The notes under the pieces were generated by a model. The model worked only from the letters and a program-made list of their open reading frames with translations. It searched no databases and was not told the DNA's origin. Below are positions 36,492 to 45,592 of a DNA stretch of 64,000 nt, piece by piece (positions within the stretch are counted from its first letter, which is position 1; each line of letters starts with the position of its first letter). The position numbers and the translations under genes were made by a program. The stretch is from Pseudomonas oryzihabitans (lineage in GTDB: Bacteria; Pseudomonadota; Gammaproteobacteria; Pseudomonadales; Pseudomonadaceae): NCBI RefSeq assembly GCF_007665395.1, contig NZ_VDND01000015.1, positions 1 to 64,000 on the forward strand, given 5' to 3'.

Positions 36492-37964
36492 TTACTCGAA
36501 CCAATGGGCACGGGCAGCCATGATCAGCTTGCCGGCACGCTCTTCGGTCATGCCGTTGATGTCGAGCAGGTCGTCGATCGACTGCTCGGCGAGCTCTTCG
36601 CGATTCACCACGCCACGCTGGGCCAGCGCGCTGGCGAGCTGGGGGTCCATGCCGTCGAGGGTCAGCAGATCTTCGCTGGGGCTCTTCTGTTCTTCGGTCG
36701 CGATGGCCCGGGTCAGCAGGCGATCCTTGGCCCGGGTCCGCAGCTCGTTGACGATGTCTTCGTCGAAGCCATCGATGTTGAGCATCTCTTCCATGGGGAC
36801 GTAGGCCACTTCCTCGAGGGAGGTGAAGCCTTCTTCCACCAGCACCTGCGCCAGTTCCTCGTCGACATCCAGCTCGTCGATGAAGCGCTGGATGATGTCG
36901 CCGGTCTCGGCCTGCTGCTTGGCGTTGATGTCCGCTTCGGTCATCACGTTCAGCGTCCAGCCGGTCAGCTGGCTGGCCAGGCGCACGTTCTGGCCGCCAC
37001 GACCGATGGCCTGGGCCAGGTTGTCCTCGGCGACCGCGATGTCCATGGTATGGCTGTCTTCGTCGACGATGATCGAGGCGACTTCGGCCGGGGCCATGGC
37101 GTTGATGACGAACTGCGCCGGGTTGTCGTCCCACAGGACGATGTCGACGCGCTCGCCACCCAGCTCACCGGATACCGCCTGGACGCGCGAACCGCGCATG
37201 CCGATGCAGGCACCCTGGGGATCGATGCGCTTGTCCTTGGAGCGGACCGCGATCTTGGCCCGGGAACCCGGGTCACGGGCAGCGGCCATGACGTCGATCA
37301 GCTGCTCGGAGATCTCCGGCACCTCGATGCGGAACAGCTCGATCAGCATCTGCGGATCGGTCCGCGACAGCATCAGCTGCGGACCGCGGTTCTCCGTGCG
37401 GATCTCCTTGAGCAGGGCGCGCAGACGCACGCCCATGCGGAAGGTCTCGCGCGGAATGATGTGCTCGCGCGGCAGCAGGGCCTCGGCATTGTTGCCCAGG
37501 TCGACGATGACGCTGTCACGGGTGACCTTCTTGACGGTACCCGAGATGATCTCGCCAACCTTCTCGCGGTAGGCATCCACCACCTGAGCCCGCTCGGCCT
37601 CGCGCACCTTCTGCACGATCACCTGCTTGGCGGTCTGGGCGGCGATGCGGCCGAATTCGATGGACTCGATCTTCTCCTCGATCACCTCGCCGGCCTTGAC
37701 GCCAGGATGCTCTTCCTGGGCGTCTTCCACCGTCAGATGCGAATCGGGCAGCTGATAGTCCTGGTCTTCCACCACAGTCCAGCGGCGGAAGGTTTCGTAG
37801 CTGCCGTTGTGTCTGTTGATCGACACCCGCAGATCCACATCTTCTTCGTAGCGTTTCTTGGTAGCCGTGGCGAGAGCCAACTCCAGTGCCTCGAAGATGA
37901 CGCCGGGTGGAACACCCTTCTCGTTCGAAACAGATTCCACTACCAGCAGAACTTCTTTGCTCAT
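36492..37964 (-). CDS. nusA: transcription termination/antitermination factor NusA
   Basis: 490-aa RNA polymerase-binding factor controlling pausing, termination and antitermination. Domains in order: the N-terminal polymerase-binding domain, an S1 domain (IISGTVKKVTRDSVIVDLGN), two KH domains (CIGMRGSRVQAV and AIGRGGQNVRLA) and two C-terminal acidic repeats of helix-hairpin-helix type. The ATG at 37964 gives MSKEVLLVVESVSNEK. It lies in the rimP-nusA-infB operon. Confidence 0.97.
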   Translation of the reverse strand: MSKEVLLVVESVSNEKGVPPGVIFEALELALATATKKRYEEDVDLRVSINRHNGSYETFRRWTVVEDQDYQLPDSHLTVEDAQEEHPGVKAGEVIEEKIESIEFGRIAAQTAKQVIVQKVREAERAQVVDAYREKVGEIISGTVKKVTRDSVIVDLGNNAEALLPREHIIPRETFRMGVRLRALLKEIRTENRGPQLMLSRTDPQMLIELFRIEVPEISEQLIDVMAAARDPGSRAKIAVRSKDKRIDPQGACIGMRGSRVQAVSGELGGERVDIVLWDDNPAQFVINAMAPAEVASIIVDEDSHTMDIAVAEDNLAQAIGRGGQNVRLASQLTGWTLNVMTEADINAKQQAETGDIIQRFIDELDVDEELAQVLVEEGFTSLEEVAYVPMEEMLNIDGFDEDIVNELRTRAKDRLLTRAIATEEQKSPSEDLLTLDGMDPQLASALAQRGVVNREELAEQSIDDLLDINGMTEERAGKLIMAARAHWFE

Positions 37965-38013
37965 CTTACGCCTCGTATTCGCAATCCTTGGGATCCGCGG
38001 TCTCGCGCTCAAA

Positions 38014-38472
38014 TCACTCGAAACGGGGAACGACGTTGGCCTTGTCGATCATCTCGATGGGCAGCAGATACTCATGCTCGTCCACCTGCACCACGACGTC
38101 CTGGTCTTCCACACCGCGCAGCAAACCCTGGAAATTACGCCGCCCTTCGAAGGGCGACCGAAGTTTGACCTTGACCTGTTCACCGACGTGGGCAGCGAAT
38201 TGCTCCAGGGTGAACAGCGGTCTATCCATACCGGGGGAAGACACCTCGAGGGTGTATTCATTGGTGATCGGATCTTCCACATCGAGTACGCCACTTACCT
38301 GGCGACTGACAGCCTCGCAATCTTCGACGAGAATGCCGTTGGGATGATCGATGTAGACACGCAGTAGCGAATGCCGCCCTTGGGAGATGTACTCGACACC
38401 CCAGCAGACATAGCCAAGCGCCTCGACGACGGGGGCCAGCAAGGCCTGCAACTGTTCTAGCTTGCTCGACAC
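38014..38472 (-). CDS. rimP: ribosome maturation factor RimP
   Basis: 152-aa 30S assembly factor. It begins MSSKLEQLQALLAPVVEALGY and carries RVYIDHPNGILVEDCEAVSRQV and EVSSPGMDRPLFT, all diagnostic. The start is GTG at 38472; a longer frame reaches back through the upstream terminator hairpin and is rejected. First gene of the rimP-nusA-infB operon, downstream of tRNA-fMet and two terminators. Confidence 0.95.
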   Translation of the reverse strand: MSSKLEQLQALLAPVVEALGYVCWGVEYISQGRHSLLRVYIDHPNGILVEDCEAVSRQVSGVLDVEDPITNEYTLEVSSPGMDRPLFTLEQFAAHVGEQVKVKLRSPFEGRRNFQGLLRGVEDQDVVVQVDEHEYLLPIEMIDKANVVPRFE

Positions 38473-38498
38473 CTGGTTGCCTCGCGTTTTTTGAGAAT

Positions 38499-38520
38499 AA
38501 AAAATGGGCATTACGCCCAT
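38499..38520 (-). terminator. terminator/attenuator just upstream of rimP
   Basis: On the minus strand the stem ATGGGC/GCCCAT with a 5-nt loop is followed by six T. It lies 27 bp before the rimP start and after the tRNA terminator, so it would limit read-through from tRNA-fMet into rimP-nusA. Confidence 0.7.
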
Positions 38521-38569
38521 CCCTAAGAGGTCTGCGCAAGAAAGCGCGACCCGAACTGTCCAGCCAACA

Positions 38570-38592
38570 AAAAGCCCCTAAAAAGGGGCTTT
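38570..38592 (-). terminator. Rho-independent terminator after tRNA-fMet
   Basis: The hairpin AAAGCCCCT/AGGGGCTTT with an AAAA/TTTT loop is followed on the minus strand by a T-run. It starts 7 nt downstream of the tRNA 3' end. Confidence 0.88.
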
Positions 38593-38599
38593 AAATAAC

Positions 38600-38676
<77 letters not shown>

Positions 38677-38763
38677 TCAAAGCTGGAGCGAGATTATATT
38701 CAACTGAACTCTAGGAGTCAACCTACTCTCTCTCGCCGCGTCCTGCAGGACGTCTTTGCTATT

Positions 38764-38849
38764 TGGTGCCGAAGATGGGACTCGAACCCATACAGCCTGT
38801 GGCCACTACCCCCTCAAGATAGCGTGTCTACCAATTCCACCACTTCGGC
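38764..38849 (-). tRNA. tRNA-Leu (GAG)
   Basis: 86 nt with encoded CCA and the long variable arm of class II tRNAs. The acceptor is GCCGAAG/CTTCGGC, the D-loop reads TTGGTAGACACG, the anticodon loop is CTTGAGG (anticodon GAG) and the T-loop is TTCGAGT. It lies 16 bp after secG, its usual neighbour. Confidence 0.96.
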
Positions 38850-38865
38850 ATGAAACCTTTTAAAC

Positions 38866-39246
38866 CTACTTGGACTCCTGGGGCACGTCCCCGGAAGTAC
38901 CACCCTGGGCAGCACGAGGCTGCGTCAGAGGAACATCGTTACCATCCTGCTTCGGCTGAGGAGCCTGCTGGACCGGCTGAGCGGGGAGACCCCCTTCACG
39001 CAGACCCAGCGCACGGTCTTTGGCAAAATACCCCAGACCCAGGCTAGTCGCGAAAAAAACCGCGGCTAGTATAGCAGTAAAACGACTCAGAAAGGTAGCA
39101 GAACCTTGACTACCGAACACGGTACCCGAAGCACCCGCACCAAAGGACGCACCGGCCTCGGCACCCTTGCCCTGCTGCATCAATACCAACGCGATCAGGC
39201 CAAGCGCCATCAGCAAGTGGACCACGACAACTGCAGTTTCCAACAT
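38866..39246 (-). CDS. secG: preprotein translocase subunit SecG
   Basis: 126-aa SecYEG component. Two transmembrane helices are present (ETAVVVVHLLMALGLIALVLMQ split around residue 20, and RFTAILAAVFFATSLGLGYF), with the QQGKGAEAGASFGAG cytoplasmic loop between them. The Pro/Gln-rich C-terminal tail is typical of pseudomonads. The ATG at 39246 overlaps the tpiA stop by one base. Confidence 0.95.
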   Translation of the reverse strand: MLETAVVVVHLLMALGLIALVLMQQGKGAEAGASFGAGASGTVFGSQGSATFLSRFTAILAAVFFATSLGLGYFAKDRALGLREGGLPAQPVQQAPQPKQDGNDVPLTQPRAAQGGTSGDVPQESK

Positions 39247-40004
39247 TATCCACGTCCTGCAGCGCGGCAAATCGCACTGAACTCTTCAGCATTCAGGGAG
39301 GCCCCACCCACCAGCCCCCCATCGATATCCGGCATGCCGAACAATTCGGCAGCGTTGGCGGCCTTGACACTGCCGCCATACAACAGCTGGAGGCCTTCGG
39401 CGATTCCAGCATCGGCTTCGCGCACCAGGGCGCGAATCGCCGCATGAACCTCTTGCGCCTGCTCCGGCGTCGCCGTGAGCCCGGTGCCTATCGCCCAGAC
39501 CGGCTCGTAGGCCACCACGGCATTGGCGAAAGCCGCTACGCCAACCGCCTCGATGACCGCCTTCAGCTGACCACCCACGACGTCCAGCGTGCGCTCGGCT
39601 TCCCGCTCTTCGCGGGTCTCGCCGACGCAGAGCACGGGAATCATCCCGCCCTCCTGGATGGCCGCGAATTTCTTCGCCACCACCGCGTCATCCTCGCCCA
39701 GCAAGGCACGCCGCTCGGAGTGCCCCACCAGTACATAGCGACAACCGAACTCCGCCAACTGGGTCGAGGATACCTCGCCCGTCAGGGCCTTCTCGCCCGC
39801 GACGGGAGCACAGGTCTGAGCCCCCACCGCCAGCGACGTTGCCGCCAGACCTTCAGCCACCCCGGGCAGATGCACCAATGTCGGAATCACCACGACATCG
39901 ACGCCCGCCACACCGTCCAACCCTTTCAAGCCTGCGACCAGCGCCGACACGCTCTGCAGCGAGCCATGCATTTTCCAGTTACCGGCAACCAGGGAACGAC
40001 GCAT
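39246..40004 (-). CDS. tpiA: triosephosphate isomerase
   Basis: Interconverts dihydroxyacetone phosphate and glyceraldehyde 3-phosphate. The 252-aa protein begins MRRSLVAGNWKMHGS, has the catalytic His in LVGHSERR and the catalytic Glu in AYEPVWAIGTG, and ends with the phosphate-binding LYGGSVKAANA. The order glmM-tpiA-secG is standard for Pseudomonas. Confidence 0.97.
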   Translation of the reverse strand: MRRSLVAGNWKMHGSLQSVSALVAGLKGLDGVAGVDVVVIPTLVHLPGVAEGLAATSLAVGAQTCAPVAGEKALTGEVSSTQLAEFGCRYVLVGHSERRALLGEDDAVVAKKFAAIQEGGMIPVLCVGETREEREAERTLDVVGGQLKAVIEAVGVAAFANAVVAYEPVWAIGTGLTATPEQAQEVHAAIRALVREADAGIAEGLQLLYGGSVKAANAAELFGMPDIDGGLVGGASLNAEEFSAICRAAGRG

Positions 40005-40070
40005 GCGTTTTACCTCAGGGAGCGAAGTGGGCGCAGATGTTACTCAATCGAAAACAGGCATGCAAGCAAA

Positions 40071-41408
40071 TCAAGCACATACCTCGGTTATCAGTTGAGC
40101 CAGGGCTTCGGCATGGGCGCGCACCTCGCGCTCGTTCTCGCCCTCGACCATCACCCGCAACAGGGGTTCGGTCCCGGACTTGCGCAGCAGCACCCGCCCC
40201 TTACCGGCCATCTTCTCGGTGACTTCGGCACTGGCCTGCTTGACCCGCGGATGCTCCAAGGGATCCTGGCCACCGCCGAATCTCACGTTGATCAGCACCT
40301 GCGGACACTTGCGCAGCGCCATGCGCGCCTGCGCCAGGGTCTGGCCCGCGTTGCGCAGGGCAATGAGTACCTGCAGGGCCGCGATGGTCGCATCGCCGGT
40401 GGTGGTGTACTGGCAGCACACCACGTGCCCGGAGTTCTCGCCACCGAGCATCCAGTTGCGCTCCAGCAGCTCGGCCATGACGTAGCGATCCCCGACCTTG
40501 GCCCGCACGAAAGGGATGTCCAGTTCGGCCAGGCCCAGTTCGAGCCCGAGATTGCTCATCAGGGTGCCCACCACGCCACCCTCGAGGCGGCCACGACGCT
40601 TGAGGTCGCGGGCGATCAGGTAGAGCAGCTCGTCGCCGTCCACCGCCGCCCCGGTGTGATCCACCATCAGCACCCGGTCACCGTCGCCGTCGAAGGCGAT
40701 GCCGATGTCGGCGTGCTGGTCGAGCACCGCCTGCTGCAGCCCCTCCAGATGGGTGGAACCGCAATCCTTGTTGATGTTGAGGCCATCGGGCTGTACGCCC
40801 AGCACGCTGACATCCGCGCCCAGCTCACGGAAGACACTGGGGGCGACCTTGTAGGTGGCGCCATTGGCGCAATCCAGCACGATCTTCATCCCGGCGAAGC
40901 TGGTGCCGGTAGGGACACTGCTCTTGCAGAACTCGATGTAGCGGCCGGCGGCATCGTTGATGCGCGACACCTTGCCGATACGCGCCGAGTCGACCACGGT
41001 CATCGGCGTATCGAGCAGCTCCTCGATCATGGTCTCGAGTTCGTCGGGCAACTTGGTCCCAGCGCCGGAGAAGAACTTGATGCCGTTGTCGTAGTAGGGA
41101 TTGTGCGAGGCACTGATGACGATGCCCGCGCTGGCCTGGAAGGTCCGGGTCAGGTAGGCGATCCCCGGGGTCGGCATGGGCCCGAGCAGCATGACGTCCG
41201 CGCCGGCCGCGGACAGCCCGGCCTCCAGCGCGGATTCGAACATGTAGCCCGAATTGCGGGTGTCCTTGCCGACCAGCACCCGGCAACCGCCGCGACTGCG
41301 GAAGGCGATACCCGCCGCCCAGCCCAGCTTGAGCATGAAGTCCGGCGTAATGGGATAGGTCCCGACCTTGCCGCGAATGCCATCGGTTCCGAAATACTTT
41401 CTTGCCAT
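40071..41408 (-). CDS. glmM: phosphoglucosamine mutase
   Basis: Converts glucosamine-6-phosphate to glucosamine-1-phosphate for UDP-GlcNAc, peptidoglycan and LPS synthesis. The 445-aa protein has the phosphoserine loop ISASHNPYYDNGIKFFS, the metal loop DGDGDRV and the sugar loop GGENSGHV. The ATG overlaps the folP stop by one base, so folP-glmM are coupled. Confidence 0.97.
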   Translation of the reverse strand: MARKYFGTDGIRGKVGTYPITPDFMLKLGWAAGIAFRSRGGCRVLVGKDTRNSGYMFESALEAGLSAAGADVMLLGPMPTPGIAYLTRTFQASAGIVISASHNPYYDNGIKFFSGAGTKLPDELETMIEELLDTPMTVVDSARIGKVSRINDAAGRYIEFCKSSVPTGTSFAGMKIVLDCANGATYKVAPSVFRELGADVSVLGVQPDGLNINKDCGSTHLEGLQQAVLDQHADIGIAFDGDGDRVLMVDHTGAAVDGDELLYLIARDLKRRGRLEGGVVGTLMSNLGLELGLAELDIPFVRAKVGDRYVMAELLERNWMLGGENSGHVVCCQYTTTGDATIAALQVLIALRNAGQTLAQARMALRKCPQVLINVRFGGGQDPLEHPRVKQASAEVTEKMAGKGRVLLRKSGTEPLLRVMVEGENEREVRAHAEALAQLITEVCA

Positions 41409-42271
41409 CAGTTGTGTTCCTGCCTGAAGCCTTCGACTGCGGTGATCATCTTCACCACGTCCACCGTTTCCGCCACATCATGGACCCTGAGGATCTGGGC
41501 GCCCTTCGCCAGTGCCAGGGCCGCCAGGGCCAGACCACCGGCCAGGCGGCCCTCGACCGGACGCCCGGTGACCGCGCCGATCATGCTCTTGCGCGAGACA
41601 CCCACCAGCAAGGGTAGCCCAAAGGCGAGCAATTCGGTTTGTCGGCTGAACAGCTCGAGGTTGTGTTCCAGGGTCTTGGCGAAGCCATAGCCCGGATCCA
41701 GTACCAGCCGCTCGCGGGAGATGCCGGCCGCTTCGCAGCGCGCGACCTGCTCGGCAAGGAAGGCCCCGACCTCGCCCGCGACATCGGTGTAGACGGGTGC
41801 CTGCTGCATGGTGCTCGGCTCACCGCGCATGTGCATCAGGCACACCGCCAGGTCGGTCGCGGCAGCGGCTTCCAGGGCGCCGGGCCGGCGCAGGGAGCGG
41901 ACGTCGTTGATCAGACCGGCACCCGCCCGAGCGCCTTCGCGCATGACCGCTGGCGTGGAGGTATCCATGGAGATGACGACATCCAGCTCCCGGGCGATCG
42001 CCTCGATCACCGGCACGACGCGGTCGAGCTCTTCTGCTTCGGTTACCGCTGGCGCCCCGGGACGGGTGGACTCCCCACCGACATCGATGATGGCCGCGCC
42101 GGCCGCCACCATCCCTTGCGCATGGCGCAGGGCGCTCTCGACCGCCGTGTAGCGGCCGCCGTCGGAAAAGGAATCGGGAGTGACATTGAGGATGCCCATG
42201 ACTTTGGGCGTGTCAAAAACAAGAACCCGATTGCCGCAAGGCAATCGGGTCGAAGGCAACGGATTGAACAT
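41408..42271 (-). CDS. folP: dihydropteroate synthase
   Basis: Condenses p-aminobenzoate with dihydropterin pyrophosphate in folate synthesis, the sulfonamide target. The 287-aa protein has VMGILNVTPDSFSDGG, GGESTRPGA, DTSTPAVM and LDPGYGFAKT. It starts 7 bp after ftsH ends. Codons for RLPCGNRV near its N terminus also encode an 11-bp perfect hairpin. Confidence 0.96.
   Translation of the reverse strand: MFNPLPSTRLPCGNRVLVFDTPKVMGILNVTPDSFSDGGRYTAVESALRHAQGMVAAGAAIIDVGGESTRPGAPAVTEAEELDRVVPVIEAIARELDVVISMDTSTPAVMREGARAGAGLINDVRSLRRPGALEAAAATDLAVCLMHMRGEPSTMQQAPVYTDVAGEVGAFLAEQVARCEAAGISRERLVLDPGYGFAKTLEHNLELFSRQTELLAFGLPLLVGVSRKSMIGAVTGRPVEGRLAGGLALAALALAKGAQILRVHDVAETVDVVKMITAVEGFRQEHN
42225..42250 (-). 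promoter_or_regulatory. terminator-like hairpin inside folP start region
   Basis: ACCCGATTGCC and GGCAATCGGGT form a perfect 11-bp stem with a 4-nt loop; on the minus strand it is followed by TTCTTGTTTTTG. It lies 29 nt after the ftsH stop and within folP codons 8-16. It could partly terminate ftsH transcripts or attenuate folP-glmM. Confidence 0.55.
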
Positions 42272-42278
42272 GGGTGTT

Positions 42279-44207
42279 TCAGTGTTCTCCAGCCGGACCA
42301 CCGATGGGCGTTTCCGGACGATCGCTGCCACTCTGCGGGGACGCCGGGGCGTCGCCGGTCGGACCGCCGCGGTCGTGCCAGTCACGCGGCTCACGCGGGA
42401 CCTTGCCCGCCATGATGTCGTCGATCTGGTCGGAATCGATGGTCTCGTACTTCATCAGGGCATCGGCCATGAGTTCGAGCTTGTCACGATTCTCGTCGAG
42501 CAGGCGCTTGGCGGTGTTGTAGCAGTCGTCGATGATCCGGCGGATTTCCAGGTCGATCAACTTGGCCGTCTCGCCCGACATGTTGCCGGCGCCACCGCCA
42601 CCGGAGCGACCCAGGTAGCCCTCGTTCTCTTCCTCGCCATAGAGCAGCGGACCGAGCTTCTCGGACAGCCCCCACTTGGTCACCATGTTCCGCGCCAGCG
42701 ACGTGGCCCTCATGATGTCGTTGGAGGCACCGGTGGTCACGCCCTCGAAGCCCAGCGTCATCTCTTCGGCGATACGGCCACCGAACAGCGAGCAGATCTG
42801 GCTTTCCAGGGCACGCTTGGACAGGCTGTAGCGATCTTCCTCGGGAAGGAACATGGTCACGCCCAGGGCGCGGCCACGGGGAATGATGGATACCTTGTAG
42901 ACCGGGTCGTGCTCGGGCACCAGGCGACCGACGATGGCATGACCTGCCTCGTGGTAGGCCGTGTTGCGCTTCTCCTTCTCGGACATGACCATGGTCTTGC
43001 GCTCGGCGCCCATCATGATCTTGTCCTTGGCCAGCTCGAACTCGCGCATGTCGACGATGCGCTTGTTGGCCCGGGCGGCAAACAGCGACGCCTCGTTGAC
43101 CAGGTTGGCCAGGTCGGCACCGGAGAATCCCGGGGTACCACGGGCGATGACACCGGCGTCGACGCGTTCGCCGACCGGCACCTTGCGCATGTGCACCTTG
43201 AGGATCTGCTCGCGACCACGGATGTCCGGCAGGCCGACCACAACTTGACGGTCGAAACGACCGGGACGCAGCAGCGCCGGGTCGAGGACGTCGGGACGGT
43301 TGGTGGCGGCGATGACGATGATGCCATCGTTCATCTCGAAACCGTCCATCTCGACCAGCAGCTGGTTCAGGGTCTGCTCACGCTCGTCGTGGCCACCGCC
43401 CATGCCATTGCCACGGTGCCGACCGACCGCATCGATCTCGTCGATGAAGATGATGCAGGGCGCGTGTTTCTTGGCCTGGTCGAACATGTCGCGCACGCGG
43501 CTGGCGCCCACGCCGACGAACATCTCGACGAAGTCGGAACCGGAGATGGTGAAGAACGGCACCTTGGCCTCGCCCGCCACGGCCTTGGCCAGCAGGGTCT
43601 TGCCGGTACCGGGCGAGCCGACCATCAGCACGCCGCGGGGGATACGCCCACCCAGGCGCTGGAACTTGCCCGGATCGCGGAGGAATTCCACCAGCTCGGT
43701 GACTTCTTCCTTGGCCTCGTCGCACCCGGCGACGTCGGCGAAGGTGGTCTTGACCTGGTCTTCCGACAGCAGTCGCGCCTTGCTCTTGCCGAAGCTCATG
43801 GGGCCACCACGGCCGCCGGCACCGCCCTGCATCTGGCGCATGAAGAACATGAACACCGCGATGATCACCAGGATCGGGAAGCTGGCCACCAGCAGCTGAG
43901 TCCAGATGCTCTGCTGCTCGGGCTGCTTGCCGGTGATGGTGACGCTGTTGTTGACCAAGTCGCCGATCAGGCCATTGTCCTGGATCGCCGGTCGGATGGT
44001 CTTGAAGGGATCACCATCCCGATGCTTGCCGGTGATGACATAGCCATCCACGGTCACGCTCTCGATCTGTCCGTCCTTCACCTGCTGGATGAAGTCGGAG
44101 TAGTTGAGCGTCTGGGGTTCGTTGGGGCTGGAGAAGTTGTTCATCACGGTGACGAGCACCGCGGCGATGATCAGCCACAGGATCAGATTCTTTGCCATGT
44201 CGTTCAA
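42279..44207 (-). CDS. ftsH: ATP-dependent zinc metalloprotease FtsH
   Basis: Membrane-bound AAA+ protease for quality control and LpxC turnover. The 642-aa protein has two N-terminal transmembrane helices around a periplasmic domain, then Walker A GSPGTGKT, the second region of homology and the zinc motif HEAGH at H419-H423. The TTG at 44207 is preferred because GAGGG lies 7 nt upstream; an ATG nine bases later (MAKNLILW) is the enteric start and also possible. The gene that normally precedes it, rlmE, is only a remnant here. Confidence 0.95.
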   Translation of the reverse strand: MNDMAKNLILWLIIAAVLVTVMNNFSSPNEPQTLNYSDFIQQVKDGQIESVTVDGYVITGKHRDGDPFKTIRPAIQDNGLIGDLVNNSVTITGKQPEQQSIWTQLLVASFPILVIIAVFMFFMRQMQGGAGGRGGPMSFGKSKARLLSEDQVKTTFADVAGCDEAKEEVTELVEFLRDPGKFQRLGGRIPRGVLMVGSPGTGKTLLAKAVAGEAKVPFFTISGSDFVEMFVGVGASRVRDMFDQAKKHAPCIIFIDEIDAVGRHRGNGMGGGHDEREQTLNQLLVEMDGFEMNDGIIVIAATNRPDVLDPALLRPGRFDRQVVVGLPDIRGREQILKVHMRKVPVGERVDAGVIARGTPGFSGADLANLVNEASLFAARANKRIVDMREFELAKDKIMMGAERKTMVMSEKEKRNTAYHEAGHAIVGRLVPEHDPVYKVSIIPRGRALGVTMFLPEEDRYSLSKRALESQICSLFGGRIAEEMTLGFEGVTTGASNDIMRATSLARNMVTKWGLSEKLGPLLYGEEENEGYLGRSGGGGAGNMSGETAKLIDLEIRRIIDDCYNTAKRLLDENRDKLELMADALMKYETIDSDQIDDIMAGKVPREPRDWHDRGGPTGDAPASPQSGSDRPETPIGGPAGEH

Positions 44208-44222
44208 TTGACTACCCTCTGC

Positions 44223-44260
44223 GCCGGTTTCGTGGGTAAACCGTTCGAAGCGAAACCGGC
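44223..44260 (-). repeat. perfect inverted repeat upstream of ftsH
   Basis: GCCGGTTTCG and CGAAACCGGC are separated by 18 nt, 16 bp before the ftsH start. With rlmE lost, this is part of the new ftsH leader and may be an old rlmE-ftsH processing hairpin. Confidence 0.5.
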
Positions 44261-44376
44261 AGTGACCGGTAAGTTACTACACAAAGCCTGGCCCACGGCA
44301 GACATCGTCTGTAACGCTATATGAGTCTTCTGCCTTTGACTCTAGGGCAAGGCAGACGTTGCGGCCATCAATTCTC

Positions 44377-44745
44377 TCAATTGCCCCTAAAACCGCGACC
44401 CAATAGAGATTGCTGGCGCGATCTGGTCCCGCGACGCGGACAGCGACGCCAGAGCCCCCGCGCTTGGGACGCATACCACCTTCAGGCAGATGGCAACGCC
44501 CTTACCCCGCAGAGCCCGGATCACTCCAGTGCACCCAGCTCGCTCATATGGGGGCCAAGTGGGAAATAACAAGGCCCGTCACCCGGCCAGCCAACGTCTC
44601 GCCAAACCGGACCGTTACCGCTCTCCGCCCTGCTGGATGCTACCGGGATCCTGGACTCGTGATACCGCCCTCCTTCCAAATCACCTGACCTCACCCTGCT
44701 TGAGGTATTCCTTGAGCAGGCTAGACAGGCTCCGCCGGGCGCCAC
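44377..44745 (-). pseudogene. rlmE: decayed rlmE (23S rRNA U2552 2'-O-methyltransferase)
   Basis: This position between ftsH and divergent yhbY holds rlmE (about 207 codons) in other pseudomonads. Here about 370 nt remain and no frame is open. On the minus strand, GTGGCGC and SLLKEYL echo the RlmE start (MARS...RWLKEHF). LVISHLAP (44550-44573), then MSE one frame away, echoes DLVISDMAPNMSG. GAAGGTGGTATGCG echoes the KVQMRKP codons. DRASNLYWVAVL and GGTTTTAGGGGC echo DRSREQYLLARGFRG. Internal deletions and frameshifts are obvious. The family comparison is from memory; an alignment would settle it. Confidence 0.65.
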
Positions 44746-44819
44746 GCTAAGTTTTCGCGTATCGCTGGGCGGCACCGGGCAGCTGGGATAAACTGTACGG
44801 CTTTTATCCGGGGTGAATT

Positions 44820-45131
44820 ATGGCGCTCAACAACGAGCTCAAAAAGCGGTTCAAGGCGATCGGTCATCAACTCAAGCCGGTGGTCACCATCAGTGAGAAC
44901 GGCCTGAGCGAAGGCGTACTGGGCGAACTCGACCGCGCGCTGAACGATCACGAGCTGATCAAGATCAAGCTGGCCGTCACCGAACGCGAAGACCGTCGCG
45001 CCCTGATCGAGGAGCTGTGTGCCTCGAGCAAGGCGGAGCTGGTGCAGGTGATCGGCAAGATGGCCCTGATCTACCGCAAGGCGCGCGAGCAGAATCGCAA
45101 CCTGTCGAACGTGGTGCGCTATACCGCCTGA
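44820..45131 (+). CDS. yhbY: CRM-domain RNA-binding protein YhbY
   Basis: 103-aa protein that binds pre-50S rRNA. A single CRM domain spans most of it, with the family motif LKPVVTISENGLSEGVLGELDRAL and the basic KKRFKAIGHQ start. It is expressed divergently from the rlmE remnant/ftsH, with a plausible -10 TAAACT upstream. It converges on a small membrane-protein gene, overlapping it by 13 bp. Confidence 0.92.
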   Translation: MALNNELKKRFKAIGHQLKPVVTISENGLSEGVLGELDRALNDHELIKIKLAVTEREDRRALIEELCASSKAELVQVIGKMALIYRKAREQNRNLSNVVRYTA

Positions 45132-45592
45132 TTCCCCGGCGCTCGCCCGGGAACGGGCTGCAGCACCAGGATCAAACCGCACAGCAGCAGGACCAGGTAG
45201 CCGGCCAGGGCGGTCGGCCCGGTCCAGAAGCGCGCCAGCTCGTTCTGCAGCACCACGGCCAGCGCACTGGCCAGCAGCAGCTGGCCACGCAGGTCACGCC
45301 ACAAAGCGGTGACACCCGCCCACCACACCAGCACCACGACCTGGGTGAAGACCCCACCGGCCGCGGCGCTGAGCATCATGCGCAGCAGTTCCTCGCGCCC
45401 GGACTGGATCAGCAGCGGCGCCCAGCCCGCCTGGGCGAGCGCCACCGGGATGCACAGGTGCAAGGCGACCAGCGGGCCGACCCAGAACACCTGGGCCAGT
45501 TGCCAGGCAGCGGCGAGCAGCCTGGCGAGCCAGCCCGCGGGGCGGCGTTCAGACGTGGCGGACAGCGACAATTTCGTATTCGACATTGCCAC
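45119..45592 (-). CDS. four-helix membrane protein (PA4754-like, possibly DUF4149)
   Basis: 157-aa inner-membrane protein of unknown function with four hydrophobic segments and short loops. It is the conserved neighbour after greA in pseudomonads. The start is uncertain: GTG at 45592 or ATG at 45586 both overlap the end of greA, suggesting coupled translation. Its 3' end overlaps the convergent yhbY gene. Confidence 0.7.
   Translation of the reverse strand: MAMSNTKLSLSATSERRPAGWLARLLAAAWQLAQVFWVGPLVALHLCIPVALAQAGWAPLLIQSGREELLRMMLSAAAGGVFTQVVVLVWWAGVTALWRDLRGQLLLASALAVVLQNELARFWTGPTALAGYLVLLLCGLILVLQPVPGRAPGNQAV

Noticed and set aside
44277..44688. Several short open frames on both strands between ftsH and yhbY
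   Set aside because: They overlap the rlmE remnant in mixed frames and resemble no protein; explained by gene decay.
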